A stretch of 54,741 nucleotides of DNA from assembly GCA_018065485.1 (NCBI GenBank), contig JAGHTF010000067.1:1-54741 (forward strand). Reading direction: 5' to 3'. Source of the stretch: Candidatus Cryptobacteroides fimicaballi. GTDB taxonomy: Bacteria; Bacteroidota; Bacteroidia; Bacteroidales; UBA932. Positions 32,856 through 41,599 of this stretch are shown here, piece after piece. How positions within the stretch are numbered: the stretch's first letter is position 1; each line of letters opens with the position of its first letter. The position numbers were made by a program, and so were the translations under genes. The notes under the pieces were generated by a model that searched no databases, was not told where the DNA came from, and saw only the letters and a program-made list of their open reading frames with translations.

Positions 32856-34949
32856 CTACCGCTTGCGATAGCAAATTCCCAACTGGTCCAGCCAGGGCAT
32901 TTCGTGCCCGGCGACAATGCTGTAGAAATGGTTGAAATCCTGAGTGAAGACAGGATCCTGTGCGTCGTTGCTGAATTCCCACGCCGGATGTGCGTTCCAG
33001 CCTCTTTCCCACAGGCCCACCATCTTGGGGAAGATGTAATAGGTCACGTGGTCGAAATTCCTGATGGTTTCGGTCCACAGCTGGGCCTGTACTCCCAGAA
33101 TGCGCTCGGGTGCTTCAAGTACGGTCTTGCCGGTGGCTGCGTTGGTCAGGTCGGCCGGGTTGCCGTCGTCGTCGAACCTTATCGAATTGTATGAGTTGAA
33201 GGGGAGCATACAGAAGCTGCGCCTCTCGTCCACAAGACCGCCCCAGTCGTGTCCGCGCTCCAGAACGCTGCGGTTGTAGGCAAAGTCGGCATAGGTGTTG
33301 GTCATATTGCACAGAATCACGTTGAATCCCTTGTTGGCCATCTTGTAGGGCAGTTCGTCGCTGTGTCCTTCGGGTCTTGTGCTCCAGATGTTTGTGAAAG
33401 CGAGGTCCTTTTTCATCTGCTCCTCGGTAGCTGGATCCAGTCTCTGGGGAATCTCCTGCCATCCGGCAATCTTGATTCCCTTGGCCTCGGCAATGTTCAT
33501 AATGTTGCGCATATAGTAGGCCTTGAGCTCGGCTGCGGTTGTCCAGCCGTTCTCCTGCATAAGGGCCTGGCAGGCGGGAGAACCCATCCAGGCGCCGTGG
33601 GGAACCTCGTCTCCTCCGACGTGGAACTCGGTCAGGGGCACGCCGGCCTCGTTGTGATAGGCAATGAAGGTATCGATTATGAGTTCCATAAACTTGTACG
33701 ATGCGGGAAGAGCAACGTTGAGGGCATTGTCGTCGAAGTATTGGACAGAATAGTACCTGGATGTGTCGCCGGGCTCGGTGAGGCGAAGACTTTCGTCTCC
33801 GGTCTGGTCGCAATAGTAGTCCATACCTCTGAGGGCTGCGCGGAAGTGGCCCGGAGTATCGACTTCGGGAATCACGCGGATATGGTTCTTGTGAGCGTAT
33901 TTGACTATTTCAATGTAGTCTTCCTTGGTATAATATCCGTTCGAAGAGCCCTCTGCTGTGGGGATGAAATCTCCGCTGTGGGTAGGGGCGAGGTGCTTCA
34001 CCTCCTTGTAGCTGCCGTCCTCCTGTTTTACGGGAAGGCAGTGGTATGCCGAGAATTCGGTAAGCTGGGGAAGTCCGGGAATCTCGATTCTCCAGCCTTC
34101 GTCCTCGGCAATGTGAATGTGCAGCACATTAACCTTGAAACCGGCCAGAACGTCGATAAGCTTGAGCATATCGTCCTTCTTGGTGAAGTTGCGGGCAACG
34201 TCGAGCATAAGTCCGCGGTGCGGGAGGTCGGGCCAGTCTTCGATGGTAACGTTAGAAACCTCACCGCCGGCGTTGCGCAGAATCTTGTTCAGGGTTACGG
34301 CTGCATAGAAAGCTCCGTCCCCGTCGGCGGCACCTATTTCAACGTTCCCGTCCTGTATGGTCAGGCTGTACCATCCGGCAGGTTTTCCGGGAACGGCAGA
34401 GGCCTGCCATTTTTCGAGGATTTCGTCGGTTGAGAGGATTCCCAGCGCCGATTTTCCCTCGAGTCTGGCAATGCTCTTGGGTCTGGGTACGATGTCGAAT
34501 TCATTGAGCTCTACAGTCTCGTAGGTAAACTCCTTAACTTCTTTCGGCTCCTGGAATATGTATTTTGCCTCAAGCTTTACGGGGTCCTTTCCGGGAACGT
34601 CCAGGGTGAATGTCTCGGGAGCCCAGCTCTGGCGCCTGAGCGGACTGGTGAGGAAGTTGATAACAACTTTATCGCCGCAATCTCCGGTGGGAGTGATTTT
34701 GTGAAGCGTGCCGAACAGATGCTCAATGGTCGCGTTCGACCCTTCCAGAATCTGAGGACGTGTACGGAAGCAGGAGAACCAGATTGTCCAGTCGTTTCCC
34801 TTAGGGGGATTGTCAACCGTAATGGTGTAGGTGCATTTCCCGGTCTCAGGGTCGGTGGCTCCCTCGGTAAAGGTCACCGAAGGTTTGCAGGAACATACGC
34901 AAGCCATAGCAAACAGACCTGCAATCGCAGAAAAAAGTTTGTAGTTCAT
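32856..34949 (-). CDS. GH20 beta-N-acetylhexosaminidase lipoprotein
   Basis: This exported glycosidase removes terminal beta-linked GlcNAc or GalNAc. The 697-residue protein has a lipobox-like VCSC (Cys21) after a hydrophobic N-terminus, a chitobiase/hexosaminidase N-terminal carbohydrate-binding-like domain (about 25-140, with DWTIWFSCFR), a GH20b-like domain (about 150-240), and the GH20 TIM barrel from about 245. Motifs are RGLMLDVARNF, HIAEDEGWRIEIPG, and FHVGGDEVP (catalytic Asp447-Glu448). Convergent with the prenyl synthase; divergent from the permease. A minus-strand -7 box TATTTTTG lies at 34998-34991. Confidence 0.94.
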   Translation of the reverse strand: MNYKLFSAIAGLFAMACVCSCKPSVTFTEGATDPETGKCTYTITVDNPPKGNDWTIWFSCFRTRPQILEGSNATIEHLFGTLHKITPTGDCGDKVVINFLTSPLRRQSWAPETFTLDVPGKDPVKLEAKYIFQEPKEVKEFTYETVELNEFDIVPRPKSIARLEGKSALGILSTDEILEKWQASAVPGKPAGWYSLTIQDGNVEIGAADGDGAFYAAVTLNKILRNAGGEVSNVTIEDWPDLPHRGLMLDVARNFTKKDDMLKLIDVLAGFKVNVLHIHIAEDEGWRIEIPGLPQLTEFSAYHCLPVKQEDGSYKEVKHLAPTHSGDFIPTAEGSSNGYYTKEDYIEIVKYAHKNHIRVIPEVDTPGHFRAALRGMDYYCDQTGDESLRLTEPGDTSRYYSVQYFDDNALNVALPASYKFMELIIDTFIAYHNEAGVPLTEFHVGGDEVPHGAWMGSPACQALMQENGWTTAAELKAYYMRNIMNIAEAKGIKIAGWQEIPQRLDPATEEQMKKDLAFTNIWSTRPEGHSDELPYKMANKGFNVILCNMTNTYADFAYNRSVLERGHDWGGLVDERRSFCMLPFNSYNSIRFDDDGNPADLTNAATGKTVLEAPERILGVQAQLWTETIRNFDHVTYYIFPKMVGLWERGWNAHPAWEFSNDAQDPVFTQDFNHFYSIVAGHEMPWLDQLGICYRKR

Positions 34950-34990
34950 ACAGTAATATTTGATAAATTTGTTAACTTCGTGCTTTAATG

Positions 34991-34998
34991 CAAAAATA
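34991..34998 (-). promoter_or_regulatory. -7 box of the GH20 gene
   Basis: TATTTTTG on the minus strand matches the -7 consensus, with a leader of about 40 bases. A TTTTG about 16 bases upstream is too close to be a standard -33. The same intergenic space must hold the plus-strand permease promoter, which I could not place. Confidence 0.45.
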
Positions 34999-35030
34999 GG
35001 AAATAATTGTTTAACAAAAAATAATGCACT

Positions 35031-36302
35031 ATGGCTAAATCTACACAGAAACAGAACTACACTCCGGCCATCGTGGTTATGTTCGCGCTATTCTTTATGA
35101 TTGCGTTCGTAACCAATCTGGCCGGCTCTATGGGTGTAATTGTAACCAATCAGTTCGGGGCAAGCAAGGCGCTTTCCCAGCTCGGTTCGCTTGCTAACTT
35201 CATCGCTTATGCCTGTATGGGTATCCCCGCAGGCCTTATTCTCCAAAGGAAAGGTTACAAATTCACCTCCCGTGCCGCTGTCATTGTGGGCATCGTGGGC
35301 GTTGGAATCCAGTTCCTCTCAGGCTATGTGGAGTCTTTCGCAGTTTATGTAGCAGGCGCATTCGTGGCAGGTTTTGCAATGTGTATGCTCAATATCGTTG
35401 TCAACCCTATGCTCAACACTCTGGGCGGCGGCGGCAACAAGGGTAACCAGCTTATCCAGTTCGGAGGTTCCTGCAATTCAATCGGCGGCACCATAGCTCC
35501 CGTATTCGTAGGTTGGCTTGTGGGTGGAACAATCGACAATGCAACCGTTGCAAAGGCAGCTCCCGTTATGATTATTGCAATTGCGATCTTCGCTATTGCA
35601 TTCGTGGTTATTTCCCTTACCAATATTCCCGAGCCTCATATGGAGACTTCTGAGCAGAAAGCCGCCCGTCTTGCCGGAAAAATCGAAAAAGACAAATACA
35701 GTCCTCTTAGTTTCCGTCACTTCGTGCTCGGTGCAGTGGCAATCTTCTTCTATGTAGGAATCGAGGTTGGAATTCCCAATACGGCCAACATCTACTTCTC
35801 CGGTCTCGACTGGGTCGGCCCGGCCCTTACCGGAATAATGGTGGGCGCATACTGGTTCTGTATGCTCCTCGGCCGTCTGGGTGGCGGTGCAATCGGCGCT
35901 AAGGTCAGCAGCAAGGTTATGCTTTGCGCAACCTCTTGCCTTGCAATCGCTTTCCTGCTCTGCGTAATTTTCATCCCCGAGACTGTTGCCATCAAGTTTG
36001 GCGAAAGCAGCATCCCTCTCTGTCTGGTATTTATGATGCTTTGCGGTATATGCACATCGGTAATGTGGGGAGCAATCTTCAACCTTTCAGCTGAGGGCCT
36101 CGGAAAATACACTGCAGCCGCTTCAGGAATCTTTATGACCCTGGTTTGCGGTGGCGGTATCATCCCCTTTGTCCAGAATTTCATTGCCGACAAGGTCGGC
36201 TCCCTGCAGAGCTACTGGCTGCTTATCGCTTGCCTGGGCTATCTCATCTTCTACGCTCTGGTAGGAAGCAAGAATGTCAACAAAGATATCCCTGTAGAAT
36301 AA
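35031..36302 (+). CDS. FHS-family MFS sugar permease (FucP/NagP-like)
   Basis: This 12-TM-type major facilitator of 423 residues resembles the fucose/galactose/hexosamine:proton symporters: LGSLANFIAYACMGIPAG near TM2, GFAMCMLNIVVNPM and GGSCNSIGGTIAPVF in the first half, and a typical GIFMTLVCGGGIIPFVQ near the end. Because it stands between a GH20 hexosaminidase and a ROK kinase, N-acetylglucosamine uptake (NagP role) is the favoured guess; fucose or glucose remain possible. Confidence 0.85.
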   Translation: MAKSTQKQNYTPAIVVMFALFFMIAFVTNLAGSMGVIVTNQFGASKALSQLGSLANFIAYACMGIPAGLILQRKGYKFTSRAAVIVGIVGVGIQFLSGYVESFAVYVAGAFVAGFAMCMLNIVVNPMLNTLGGGGNKGNQLIQFGGSCNSIGGTIAPVFVGWLVGGTIDNATVAKAAPVMIIAIAIFAIAFVVISLTNIPEPHMETSEQKAARLAGKIEKDKYSPLSFRHFVLGAVAIFFYVGIEVGIPNTANIYFSGLDWVGPALTGIMVGAYWFCMLLGRLGGGAIGAKVSSKVMLCATSCLAIAFLLCVIFIPETVAIKFGESSIPLCLVFMMLCGICTSVMWGAIFNLSAEGLGKYTAAASGIFMTLVCGGGIIPFVQNFIADKVGSLQSYWLLIACLGYLIFYALVGSKNVNKDIPVE

Positions 36303-36315
36303 TAGAATCGGTATT

Positions 36316-37272
36316 ATGGAAAAGAAATACGTTGTAGGAATAGATATCGGCGGACAGTCCGCCAAGATAGGAATCGTCGATGCCCGCGGCGAGGTGCTTA
36401 CACAAACCGTGATTGTGTCCAACAAACACACTGTCGCACAGGAATTCGTGGATTATCTTGCGCAAACTGTTCTTACCCTTATCAAGCAGGCCGACGTTGA
36501 AGGTCAGGTGCGCGGAATCGGCGTAGGTGCACCCGACGGCAACTATTACACCGGAGACATAGAAGGCGCAATGAACATCACCTGGTGCGGAAAGGAAACT
36601 ATTCACTTTGCATCGATGCTTTCCGCCGCCACCGGCATTCCGGTATCCCTTACCAATGACGCCAATGCCGCCGCTATGGGTGAAATGACCTACGGTGTGG
36701 CCAAGGGAATGAAGAACTTCATTATGATTACACTCGGTACCGGCGTGGGCAGTGGAATCGTAATCGACGGAAAGGTTGTTTACGGTCACGACGGCTTTGC
36801 CGGCGAACTCGGACATACCTGTGCCGTAAGGCATAACGGACGTCACTGCAACTGCGGTCAGAACGGATGCCTGGAAACTTATGCTTCGGCTATCGGCGTA
36901 GCCCGTACCGCCCGTGAATGGCTGGATATGAGTGACGAACCTTCCCTCCTCAGAGGTATGGAGAACATCACTTCCAAGGACGTTTACGAGGCTGCAAGGC
37001 AGGGCGACGAACTTGCAAGGAGAGTATTCAAATTTACGGGACGCATTCTCGGTGAAAGCTTTGCCGACTTCATTGCTTTCTCGGCTCCCGAGGCTATCGT
37101 GCTCTTCGGCGGTCTTGCCCGCTCAAGGGAATTCCTGGAAGAGGCAATCATGGAATCAATGAACGAAAATGTGGTATTCCTCTGGAAAAACAAGGTTAAA
37201 CTTCTGTTCTCAAGTCTTAAGGAGTCGGATGCAGCTATCCTTGGCGCTTCCGCTTTGGGATGGGAACTTTAA
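36316..37272 (+). CDS. ROK-family sugar kinase (glucokinase or GlcNAc kinase type)
   Basis: The 318-residue cytoplasmic kinase begins with the phosphate-binding GIDIGGQSAKIGIVD, has the catalytic NDANAAAMGE, and the ROK zinc signature GELGHTC ... CNCGQNGCLETYAS. It would phosphorylate the sugar brought in by the permease 13 bases upstream. The assignment to glucose, GlcNAc or ManNAc is not possible from sequence by eye; context supports GlcNAc. No helix-turn-helix N-terminus is present, so it is an enzyme rather than a NagC-type regulator. Confidence 0.9.
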   Translation: MEKKYVVGIDIGGQSAKIGIVDARGEVLTQTVIVSNKHTVAQEFVDYLAQTVLTLIKQADVEGQVRGIGVGAPDGNYYTGDIEGAMNITWCGKETIHFASMLSAATGIPVSLTNDANAAAMGEMTYGVAKGMKNFIMITLGTGVGSGIVIDGKVVYGHDGFAGELGHTCAVRHNGRHCNCGQNGCLETYASAIGVARTAREWLDMSDEPSLLRGMENITSKDVYEAARQGDELARRVFKFTGRILGESFADFIAFSAPEAIVLFGGLARSREFLEEAIMESMNENVVFLWKNKVKLLFSSLKESDAAILGASALGWEL

Positions 37273-37302
37273 ACGGAACTTTTAAAAACACAAATAAAAA
37301 AG

Positions 37303-38109
37303 ATGAAAGCACTTAAATTATTCGCAGCCCTTGCAATGGGCTTTGCAGTTCTCTCTTGCGCCCCCAAGGCTGAGGAACCCGCACAGGAAGGAGAGCAGGC
37401 TACCGCTCAGGAACAGACCCCCGCACAGGAGCAGACTCCTGCACAGGTAAACGTTAAGGATGTTGCCCCTACATCTGCCGAGAAGGATACTGTAGCGTAT
37501 CTGCTTGGTGTATATTTCGGACAGGTTGTTAAATTCAACAACTTTGGCGAAGACCTCAGTTTCTCACGCATCCGCAAGGGCTTCAATGACGCTCTCAAGG
37601 CCGAGGGCAATCCTCAGGACCCTGAATACGGCGCACAGTTCAAGGTTGACCCCGCTCAGATTGACAAGATTTTCAATGCTTACCTCCAGAAGCAGAGGGA
37701 AGTGATGGCTCTCGAAAATGCAGAGGCCGGAAAGAAACTTATCGAGAAGATGGAGAAGCAGGGTGCTCAGAAGACAGAGTCAGGCCTGCGATACATTATC
37801 GAGGAGCCCGGTACCGAAGTTGTTCCTACCGATGCCGATACAGTTTACGTTCACTATAAGCTTACCGACGTTAAGGGCAAGGTTATCGAGGAGATTGCCG
37901 CCGATGCAGAACCCGCCAAGATGGTTCTCAGATACAACATCGCAGGTTTCCGCGAAGGTCTCAAACTTATCGGTGAAGGTGGTAAGATTAAGCTTATCAT
38001 TCCTGCAGAACTTGCTTACGGTCCTCAGGGCAACCGCGGAATCGAGCCCAACTCTACTCTCGTTTTCGAGGTAGGTCTCGATAAAATTGGAAAGGCTGTA
38101 GCGGAATAA
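37303..38109 (+). CDS. FKBP-type peptidyl-prolyl isomerase lipoprotein
   Basis: The 268-residue protein has a lipoprotein signal (FAVLSC, Cys19) and a Glu/Gln/Pro-rich repeat linker (TPAQEQTPAQ, about 37-48). An FKBP_N dimerisation helix domain follows (about 55-155), then the FKBP_C isomerase domain (about 160-266) with VYVHYKL, IKLIIPAELAYGPQG and GIEPNSTLVFEV. The normal FDSS loop is replaced by IEEIAAD, so isomerase activity may be reduced and chaperone function may dominate. It follows the ROK gene by 30 bases and may share its transcript. Confidence 0.9.
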   Translation: MKALKLFAALAMGFAVLSCAPKAEEPAQEGEQATAQEQTPAQEQTPAQVNVKDVAPTSAEKDTVAYLLGVYFGQVVKFNNFGEDLSFSRIRKGFNDALKAEGNPQDPEYGAQFKVDPAQIDKIFNAYLQKQREVMALENAEAGKKLIEKMEKQGAQKTESGLRYIIEEPGTEVVPTDADTVYVHYKLTDVKGKVIEEIAADAEPAKMVLRYNIAGFREGLKLIGEGGKIKLIIPAELAYGPQGNRGIEPNSTLVFEVGLDKIGKAVAE

Positions 38110-38120
38110 TTGCAGACAGG

Positions 38121-38630
38121 CTAATCGTCTGATTCGTCTGACTCCTCAGATACTTCAGACTCGTCGAACTCGTCGTCGTCTTCGTCATCGAAGTCTTCGG
38201 CGAGTTCTTCTTTTGTCATATCTTCGAACGAGACATATCCGTGGTCCAGGAATTCTACCGGATTGGGACCTTTGCTCTCCAGAAGCGAGGGATGGATTAC
38301 AGTGCCTGGGAAATCGTCTTCGAAGTTGATTGTGACGCTTCTTTTTGCCACGGTGTCATAGAAATAGGTGAAAGAGAACACTCCGGCTTTCTGGGTGTCG
38401 GCAATGGTGATTTTATCGACCGTGCCGCTGCCAAGGTCTATATAGGCATAACGGGCCACCAGTTCGCCCAAGGCATCGAAGGCCTTGAACAGAATGGGAA
38501 CGTCGTCCGGAAATTCCATATCGGCTTTCATCTGTTTGTGAAAGTTGTATAGGGTGGTGTCGGGCCTTACTGCGTACACGCGGAAAAATCCTTTGATTCC
38601 GTCGAGTGTTACTCTGTATTTGAAATTCAT
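38121..38630 (-). CDS. pRiA4b ORF-3-like (IS1096 passenger TnpR-like) protein with acidic tail
   Basis: The 169-residue protein matches the PRiA4_ORF3-like fold: KYRVTLDGIKGFFRVYAV at the start, FHKQMKADMEFPDDVPILFKAFD, and the KSVTINFEDD-like strand near residue 105. The last 25 residues are almost all Asp, Glu and Ser (DDEDDDEFDESEVSEESDESDD region), which is unusual for the family and may bind metal or basic partners. Despite the family name, no transposon structure surrounds it. The start is ATG 38630; a longer frame runs through the promoter of yigZ and is not credible. Confidence 0.8.
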   Translation of the reverse strand: MNFKYRVTLDGIKGFFRVYAVRPDTTLYNFHKQMKADMEFPDDVPILFKAFDALGELVARYAYIDLGSGTVDKITIADTQKAGVFSFTYFYDTVAKRSVTINFEDDFPGTVIHPSLLESKGPNPVEFLDHGYVSFEDMTKEELAEDFDDEDDDEFDESEVSEESDESDD

Positions 38631-38631
38631 A

Positions 38632-38662
38632 TTGCGAAGATAAGAATTATTCACTAATTTTG
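38632..38662 (+). promoter_or_regulatory. Promoter of yigZ-serC
   Basis: TTG (38632-38634) and TAATTTTG (38655-38662) are separated by 20 bases. The ATG of yigZ is only eight bases from the end of the -7 box, so the RNA would be nearly leaderless. Confidence 0.7.
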
Positions 38663-38669
38663 AACAGAT

Positions 38670-39281
38670 ATGGAGTGCCGGGATACATATAATAGCATAC
38701 TGGAGCCGTCTCAGGGTCTGTATAAGGAACTGGGAAGCCGCTTCATAGCCCTGGCCTGCCCTGTGGAAAGCGAGGACGAGGTCCGGGCGCTGCTTGATAC
38801 TGCCAGGCGGCAGTATCACGACGCCCGCCACCATTGCTACGCCTTCCGGCTGGGCCTTGACGGCCGGCAATGGCGCGCGGGCGACGACGGCGAGCCGTCG
38901 GGCAGCGCCGGACGCCAGATTCTGGGCCAGATCGATTCTGCCGGTCTGAGCGACGTGCTCGTGATAGTGGTGCGCTATTTCGGAGGAATAAAACTTGGGA
39001 TTCCCGGGCTTATCCGAGCCTATAAGACTTCCACTGCCGATGCCCTGTCCAATGCGTCTGTGATTGAAAAGACGGCCGGGGTACGGTATTCTGTTCCTTT
39101 CGCATACGAGAGCCTTCCCCAGGTTATGAAAATCCTCAAGGATATGGATATCCCCTTGCTGGAGAGGGACTTCGGGCTGGACTGCTCGGTCAAGGTCAGG
39201 GTGCGTCTGAGCCTTGTGCAGGATTTTTTGGACAAAATGGAAAAAATCGGTATCTTTAAGGATAAAATAAAAACGATATGA
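38670..39281 (+). CDS. yigZ: YigZ/IMPACT family protein
   Basis: The 203-residue cytoplasmic protein has the IMPACT N-terminal block (SRFIALACPVESEDEV, ARHHCYAFRLG, DDGEPSGSAGRQIL, VRYFGGIKLGIPGLIRAYK) and the ferredoxin-like DUF1949 C-terminal domain (about 135-200). The family is widespread; its biochemical role is unsettled, with links to translation or to an enzyme of unknown substrate. Its TGA overlaps the serC ATG by four bases. Confidence 0.92.
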   Translation: MECRDTYNSILEPSQGLYKELGSRFIALACPVESEDEVRALLDTARRQYHDARHHCYAFRLGLDGRQWRAGDDGEPSGSAGRQILGQIDSAGLSDVLVIVVRYFGGIKLGIPGLIRAYKTSTADALSNASVIEKTAGVRYSVPFAYESLPQVMKILKDMDIPLLERDFGLDCSVKVRVRLSLVQDFLDKMEKIGIFKDKIKTI

Positions 39282-40357
39282 TTCGAAAGCACATATTTAC
39301 CGCCGGCCCCTGCCTGCTGCCGCAGCGCGTCTATGACGAGGCTGCCGCCGCATTGCGGGATTTTGCCGGCACCGGTGTGTCGGTGCTTTCGGTGAGCCAT
39401 CGCTCCGGCGAATGGGTGGCGCTTATGGACGATACACGTGCGTTGTGGCGGGAACTTCTCGCCATTCCGGACGGTTACGAGGTCGTATTTATGGCCGGCG
39501 GGGCTTCGATGCAGTTCCTGTGCGTGGCCGCGAACCTTCTGCGCCGCAAGGCCGGCTATGTAAACAGCGGAGTCTGGGCTGCTAAGGCTATGAAAGAGGC
39601 GCAGGGTTTCGGAAACGCAGTAGAGCTGGCCAGTTCGGCCGACAGAAACTTCTCTTACGTCCCCAGAGGTTACGAAATTCCGGAAGACCTTGATTATCTG
39701 CATATTACCACCAACAATACGATTTACGGCACCCAGCTGCGCGAAGACCCCGTATGTCCCGTGAATCTGGTGGCGGATATGTCTTCCGACATTCTCAGCC
39801 GTCCGGTCGATGTCTCGAGATACGCTCTCATTTACGGTGGAGCGCAGAAGAATGCCGGTACCGCCGGGGTAGGTTTCGCAATCATCCGCCCGGACATACT
39901 TGGAAAAGTGGAACGCCATATTCCCTCTATGCTGGATTATAGGGTTCAGATAAACAACGGCTCTATGTTCAATACGCCTCCGGTGTTTCCGGTCTTTGTT
40001 ATGAACCGGACTCTGCATTGGATTAAGGACAGCGGGGGAGTGGAGGCCCTTGAGAAGTTGAACAGGGCCAAGGCCGATGTCCTGTATGCCGAGGTGGACC
40101 GTAATTCTCTGTTCCGGGGAACCGCCGCCGTGGAGGACCGCTCGCTAATGAACGTAACCTTTGATATGGCCCCGGGCTTCGAGAACCTTCTGGACCCGTT
40201 CGTGGATTATGCGACCCGTTCCGGCATTGTTGGAATCAGGGGGCACCGCCTCGCCGGAGGGCTCCGGGCTTCGATATACAACGCCTGCACAATGGAAGAC
40301 GTACAGGCGCTGGTGAACTGTATGAAAGATTTTGAAAAAACTTACGGAAGATGGTAA
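39278..40357 (+). CDS. serC: Phosphoserine aminotransferase
   Basis: This PLP enzyme transfers the amino group of glutamate to 3-phosphohydroxypyruvate for serine synthesis (and to the analogous pyridoxine intermediate). The 359 residues are a typical length. The PLP-binding Lys is in YGGAQKNAG, preceded by VADMSSDIL, and the GHRLAGGLRASIYNACT block closes the protein. Its ATG overlaps yigZ by four bases, and its stop overlaps the DUF1015 gene by seven. The serA gene usually found beside serC is not in the window. Confidence 0.93.
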   Translation: MIRKHIFTAGPCLLPQRVYDEAAAALRDFAGTGVSVLSVSHRSGEWVALMDDTRALWRELLAIPDGYEVVFMAGGASMQFLCVAANLLRRKAGYVNSGVWAAKAMKEAQGFGNAVELASSADRNFSYVPRGYEIPEDLDYLHITTNNTIYGTQLREDPVCPVNLVADMSSDILSRPVDVSRYALIYGGAQKNAGTAGVGFAIIRPDILGKVERHIPSMLDYRVQINNGSMFNTPPVFPVFVMNRTLHWIKDSGGVEALEKLNRAKADVLYAEVDRNSLFRGTAAVEDRSLMNVTFDMAPGFENLLDPFVDYATRSGIVGIRGHRLAGGLRASIYNACTMEDVQALVNCMKDFEKTYGRW

Positions 40358-41592
40358 GAGTAAAACCTTTTGCGGCGATACGCCCTCCCAAAGAAATGGC
40401 GGCGGAAGTGTCCGCTCCCCCTTACGACGTTGTGAACAGCGCCGAGGCGGCAGCTCTTGCCGGGCCCCGTTCGCTCCTTCACATAACCCGCCCCGAGATC
40501 GACTTCACCCCGCTTGCCGGGGAGCACGAACAGCGCTCCTACGACATGGCGGTGCATAACTTTGCCTTGTGGAAACGGAATGGATGGCTGGTGCAGGACA
40601 GCAAGCCCTGTTACTACCTGTATGCCCAGACAATGGGGTCCCATACCCAGTACGGCTTTGTGCTGTGCGCGCATATCGAAGACTATGAAAACGGCAGTAT
40701 CAAGCGTCACGAACTTACCCGCAAGGACAAGGAAGACGACAGGATGGTGCATATCAGCTTGCAGAATGCCAATCTCGAACCGGTGTTCTTTGCCTTTGCC
40801 GAAAATGCCGGACTCCAGAGCATAATAGAACAGACGTCGTCGCAGGAAAAGGAATACGGCTTTACCGACGAGAACGGCTTCGGCCACGATTTCTGGGTTA
40901 TCGACGACGACAGCGTCATTGCGCGCATCAGCGAAATCTTCAATACCCGGGTAGATGCATTCTATGTTGCCGACGGACACCACCGTACTGCAGCCGCGGT
41001 GCGGGTAGGCCGGGAGAAAAGGGAAGCTAACCCCCTGCACCGCGGGGACGAAGAGTACAACTGGTTTATGGCGGTATGCTTCCCCAAGGACCAGCTCCGG
41101 ATTCTGGACTACAACAGGGTTGTGAAGGACCTGGGCCCCTATGACCGCGATTCCTTCCTCAAGGCCCTCGAAGAAGACTTCACCGTTGAGGCAAAAGGCT
41201 CAGAACCCTACCGTCCGTGCAGGCCGTGCAATTTCTCGATGTATCTGCAGGGCTGCTGGTACAGTCTGGACCTGAGACCCGGCCATTGGAACGGTTCCGG
41301 ATGTCTGGACCGGCTCGACGTTAGCGTGCTGAGTGCCCTCGTTCTGGATAAATTGCTTGGAATCAAGGATTTGCGTACTAATAAAAGGATAGATTTCGTA
41401 GGCGGGATAAGAGGCTTGGAGGCTTTGCGCGCCAGAGTTGATTCAGAAGAAATGAAAGTGGCCTTTGCCCTGTATCCGGTAAGTATGGAGCAGCTCGTGG
41501 AGATTGCCGACAATTCCGAGATAATGCCCCCAAAGACCACCTGGTTTGAGCCTAAGCTCAGGTCGGGACTTGCAATACACAGTTTGGAATAA
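40351..41592 (+). CDS. DUF1015 family protein
   Basis: The 413-residue cytoplasmic protein matches the DUF1015 family: the RPPKEMAAEVSAPPYDVV start, HITRPEIDF, a central DGHHRTAAAVRVG block (about residues 209-221) and the C-terminal PKTTWFEPKLRSG segment. The biochemical role is not known; genes of this family often accompany serC/serA, and a role in serine or one-carbon metabolism is only suggested by context. It overlaps serC by seven bases. Confidence 0.9.
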   Translation: MVRVKPFAAIRPPKEMAAEVSAPPYDVVNSAEAAALAGPRSLLHITRPEIDFTPLAGEHEQRSYDMAVHNFALWKRNGWLVQDSKPCYYLYAQTMGSHTQYGFVLCAHIEDYENGSIKRHELTRKDKEDDRMVHISLQNANLEPVFFAFAENAGLQSIIEQTSSQEKEYGFTDENGFGHDFWVIDDDSVIARISEIFNTRVDAFYVADGHHRTAAAVRVGREKREANPLHRGDEEYNWFMAVCFPKDQLRILDYNRVVKDLGPYDRDSFLKALEEDFTVEAKGSEPYRPCRPCNFSMYLQGCWYSLDLRPGHWNGSGCLDRLDVSVLSALVLDKLLGIKDLRTNKRIDFVGGIRGLEALRARVDSEEMKVAFALYPVSMEQLVEIADNSEIMPPKTTWFEPKLRSGLAIHSLE

Positions 41593-41599
41593 GCGATAT

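Noticed and set aside
38121..38630. Mobile element suggested by the IS1096 passenger name
   Set aside because: No transposase, terminal repeats or target duplication around it; the family name is historical.
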